Of a stretch of DNA of 27,274 nt, positions 26,763 through 27,274 are shown in pieces; the first letter of the stretch is position 1, and every line of letters starts with the position of its first letter. A program made the position numbers and the translations under genes. Where the stretch lies: assembly GCA_048213135.1 (NCBI GenBank), contig PS015059.1, positions 239,062-266,335 on the forward strand. Reading direction: 5' to 3'. Under the pieces are notes generated by a model. That model saw nothing but the letters and a program-made list of their open reading frames with translations. It was not told where the DNA came from and ran no database searches. This DNA is from Reclinomonas americana ATCC 50394. Its lineage: Eukaryota > Jakobida > Jakobea > Jakobida.

Positions 26763-27274
26763 GGTCAGATTTGGAAACAAAGGATGGGATCACATGGGCG
26801 GAGCGGGGAAGAAGGATTCTGCCAGAGGGAATGCGGAATTTAGATGCCGGTGAGGAGCTGCAATTGATTGACTGATGCAATTCCGATGGAAGATTGAGAA
26901 AATTGTGAAGAGTGGAGGAGAGGTGAAGCAGGTCATTTGATGCAAGTATCATGAACAAGGAGAGGGAAAGGAAGGGTACTACAGTGGGGAATCAAGAATT
27001 GAGATACTGGTGGGGAGATACGAGGAGAGACATTTGATTGGTCAATTCCGAATTCACATGAATCGCAGAGAGAGGGTGAAAGGAGAGGTCAAATCGATCA
27101 GTGATTGATGGAGGAGTGGGGATGGAGAGGTGCGAGAGTGTATTCTTGGAGTGGAATGAGGAAAATAAGAAAGGCACGGGTGAGAATTGGGGAAGGGAGA
27201 TGGAAGGGCGAGAATTGGGGAAAGGAGAATAGAAGGGAGCAAGGGCGAGAATTGGGGAAAGGAGATGGGGAGAT
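26763..27274. other. Unassigned sequence with a short terminal repeat
   Basis: More AT-rich than the rest. GAGAATTGGGGAAAGGAGA recurs at 27182, 27210 and 27247, running into the window end. No gene seen on either strand. Confidence 0.5.

Noticed and set aside
1-27274. tRNA or rRNA genes
   Set aside because: I looked for the B-box GGTTCGAATCC pattern and rRNA-like stretches and saw none; a covariance search would be decisive.

Overview
The window is eukaryotic nuclear DNA from a gapped draft assembly. Exons are split by GT-AG introns with long pyrimidine tracts before the 3' splice sites, simple repeats (GA, CA, TCC) are everywhere, and no bacterial operon or ribosome-binding-site logic is visible. 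A protist such as an alveolate or stramenopile is my guess; the sequence does not fix the taxon.

Region 1 (1-17,683) is a head-to-tail array of one gene unit, all copies on the minus strand, with a period of about 3.2-3.4 kb (3.8 kb for the first unit, which carries a 663-bp insertion). The 3' end of every unit is a large WD40 exon. Stop positions lie at 497, 4272, 7476, 10822, about 14171 (lost by frameshift) and 17388. Copies 1-5 have 4, 7, 7, 8 and 7 blades; copy 6 is a diverged last exon. Upstream of each WD40 exon lie small conserved exon modules, called here in transcription order M1 (VPQESES), M2 (EVCEVAYLHTDS), M3 (SFSIPAGKSERIDDVR), M4 (DTWFRASQ, followed by a GTGAGTG donor), M5 (YHH...VGRSKE), M6 (CPFCRFLIDES) and M7 (MTTK). 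Splice sites I can place around M4, M5, M6, M7 and the WD40 exon are phase 0. Many module copies carry nonsense or frameshift changes, so the array mixes possibly working and decaying paralogs.

Inside the WD40 domain of copy 1 sits a 663-bp foreign segment with a two-exon fragment of a tyrosine recombinase (Crypton-like), telomere-like heptamers at one edge and a perfect inverted repeat with 11-bp arms upstream of its ATG. Removing it exactly restores the WD40 frame.

Region 2 (17.7-27.3 kb) is repeat-dominated and strongly purine-rich on the plus strand: a two-component satellite (18.1-19.2 kb), a ~93-bp minisatellite (20.3-21.0 kb), a 175-bp tandem duplication (23.2-23.6 kb), and a dispersed ~65-bp core in GA-rich spacer (24.9-25.9 kb). 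Only a few candidate exons can be proposed there, the best having strong splice donors (minus strand 22,292-22,433; plus strand 19,900-20,059).

The most interesting picture is a recently expanded, recombining WD40 family whose blades are almost identical except at a few positions, resembling in pattern the high-identity WD repeats of fungal recognition genes; this is an analogy, not a functional assignment.
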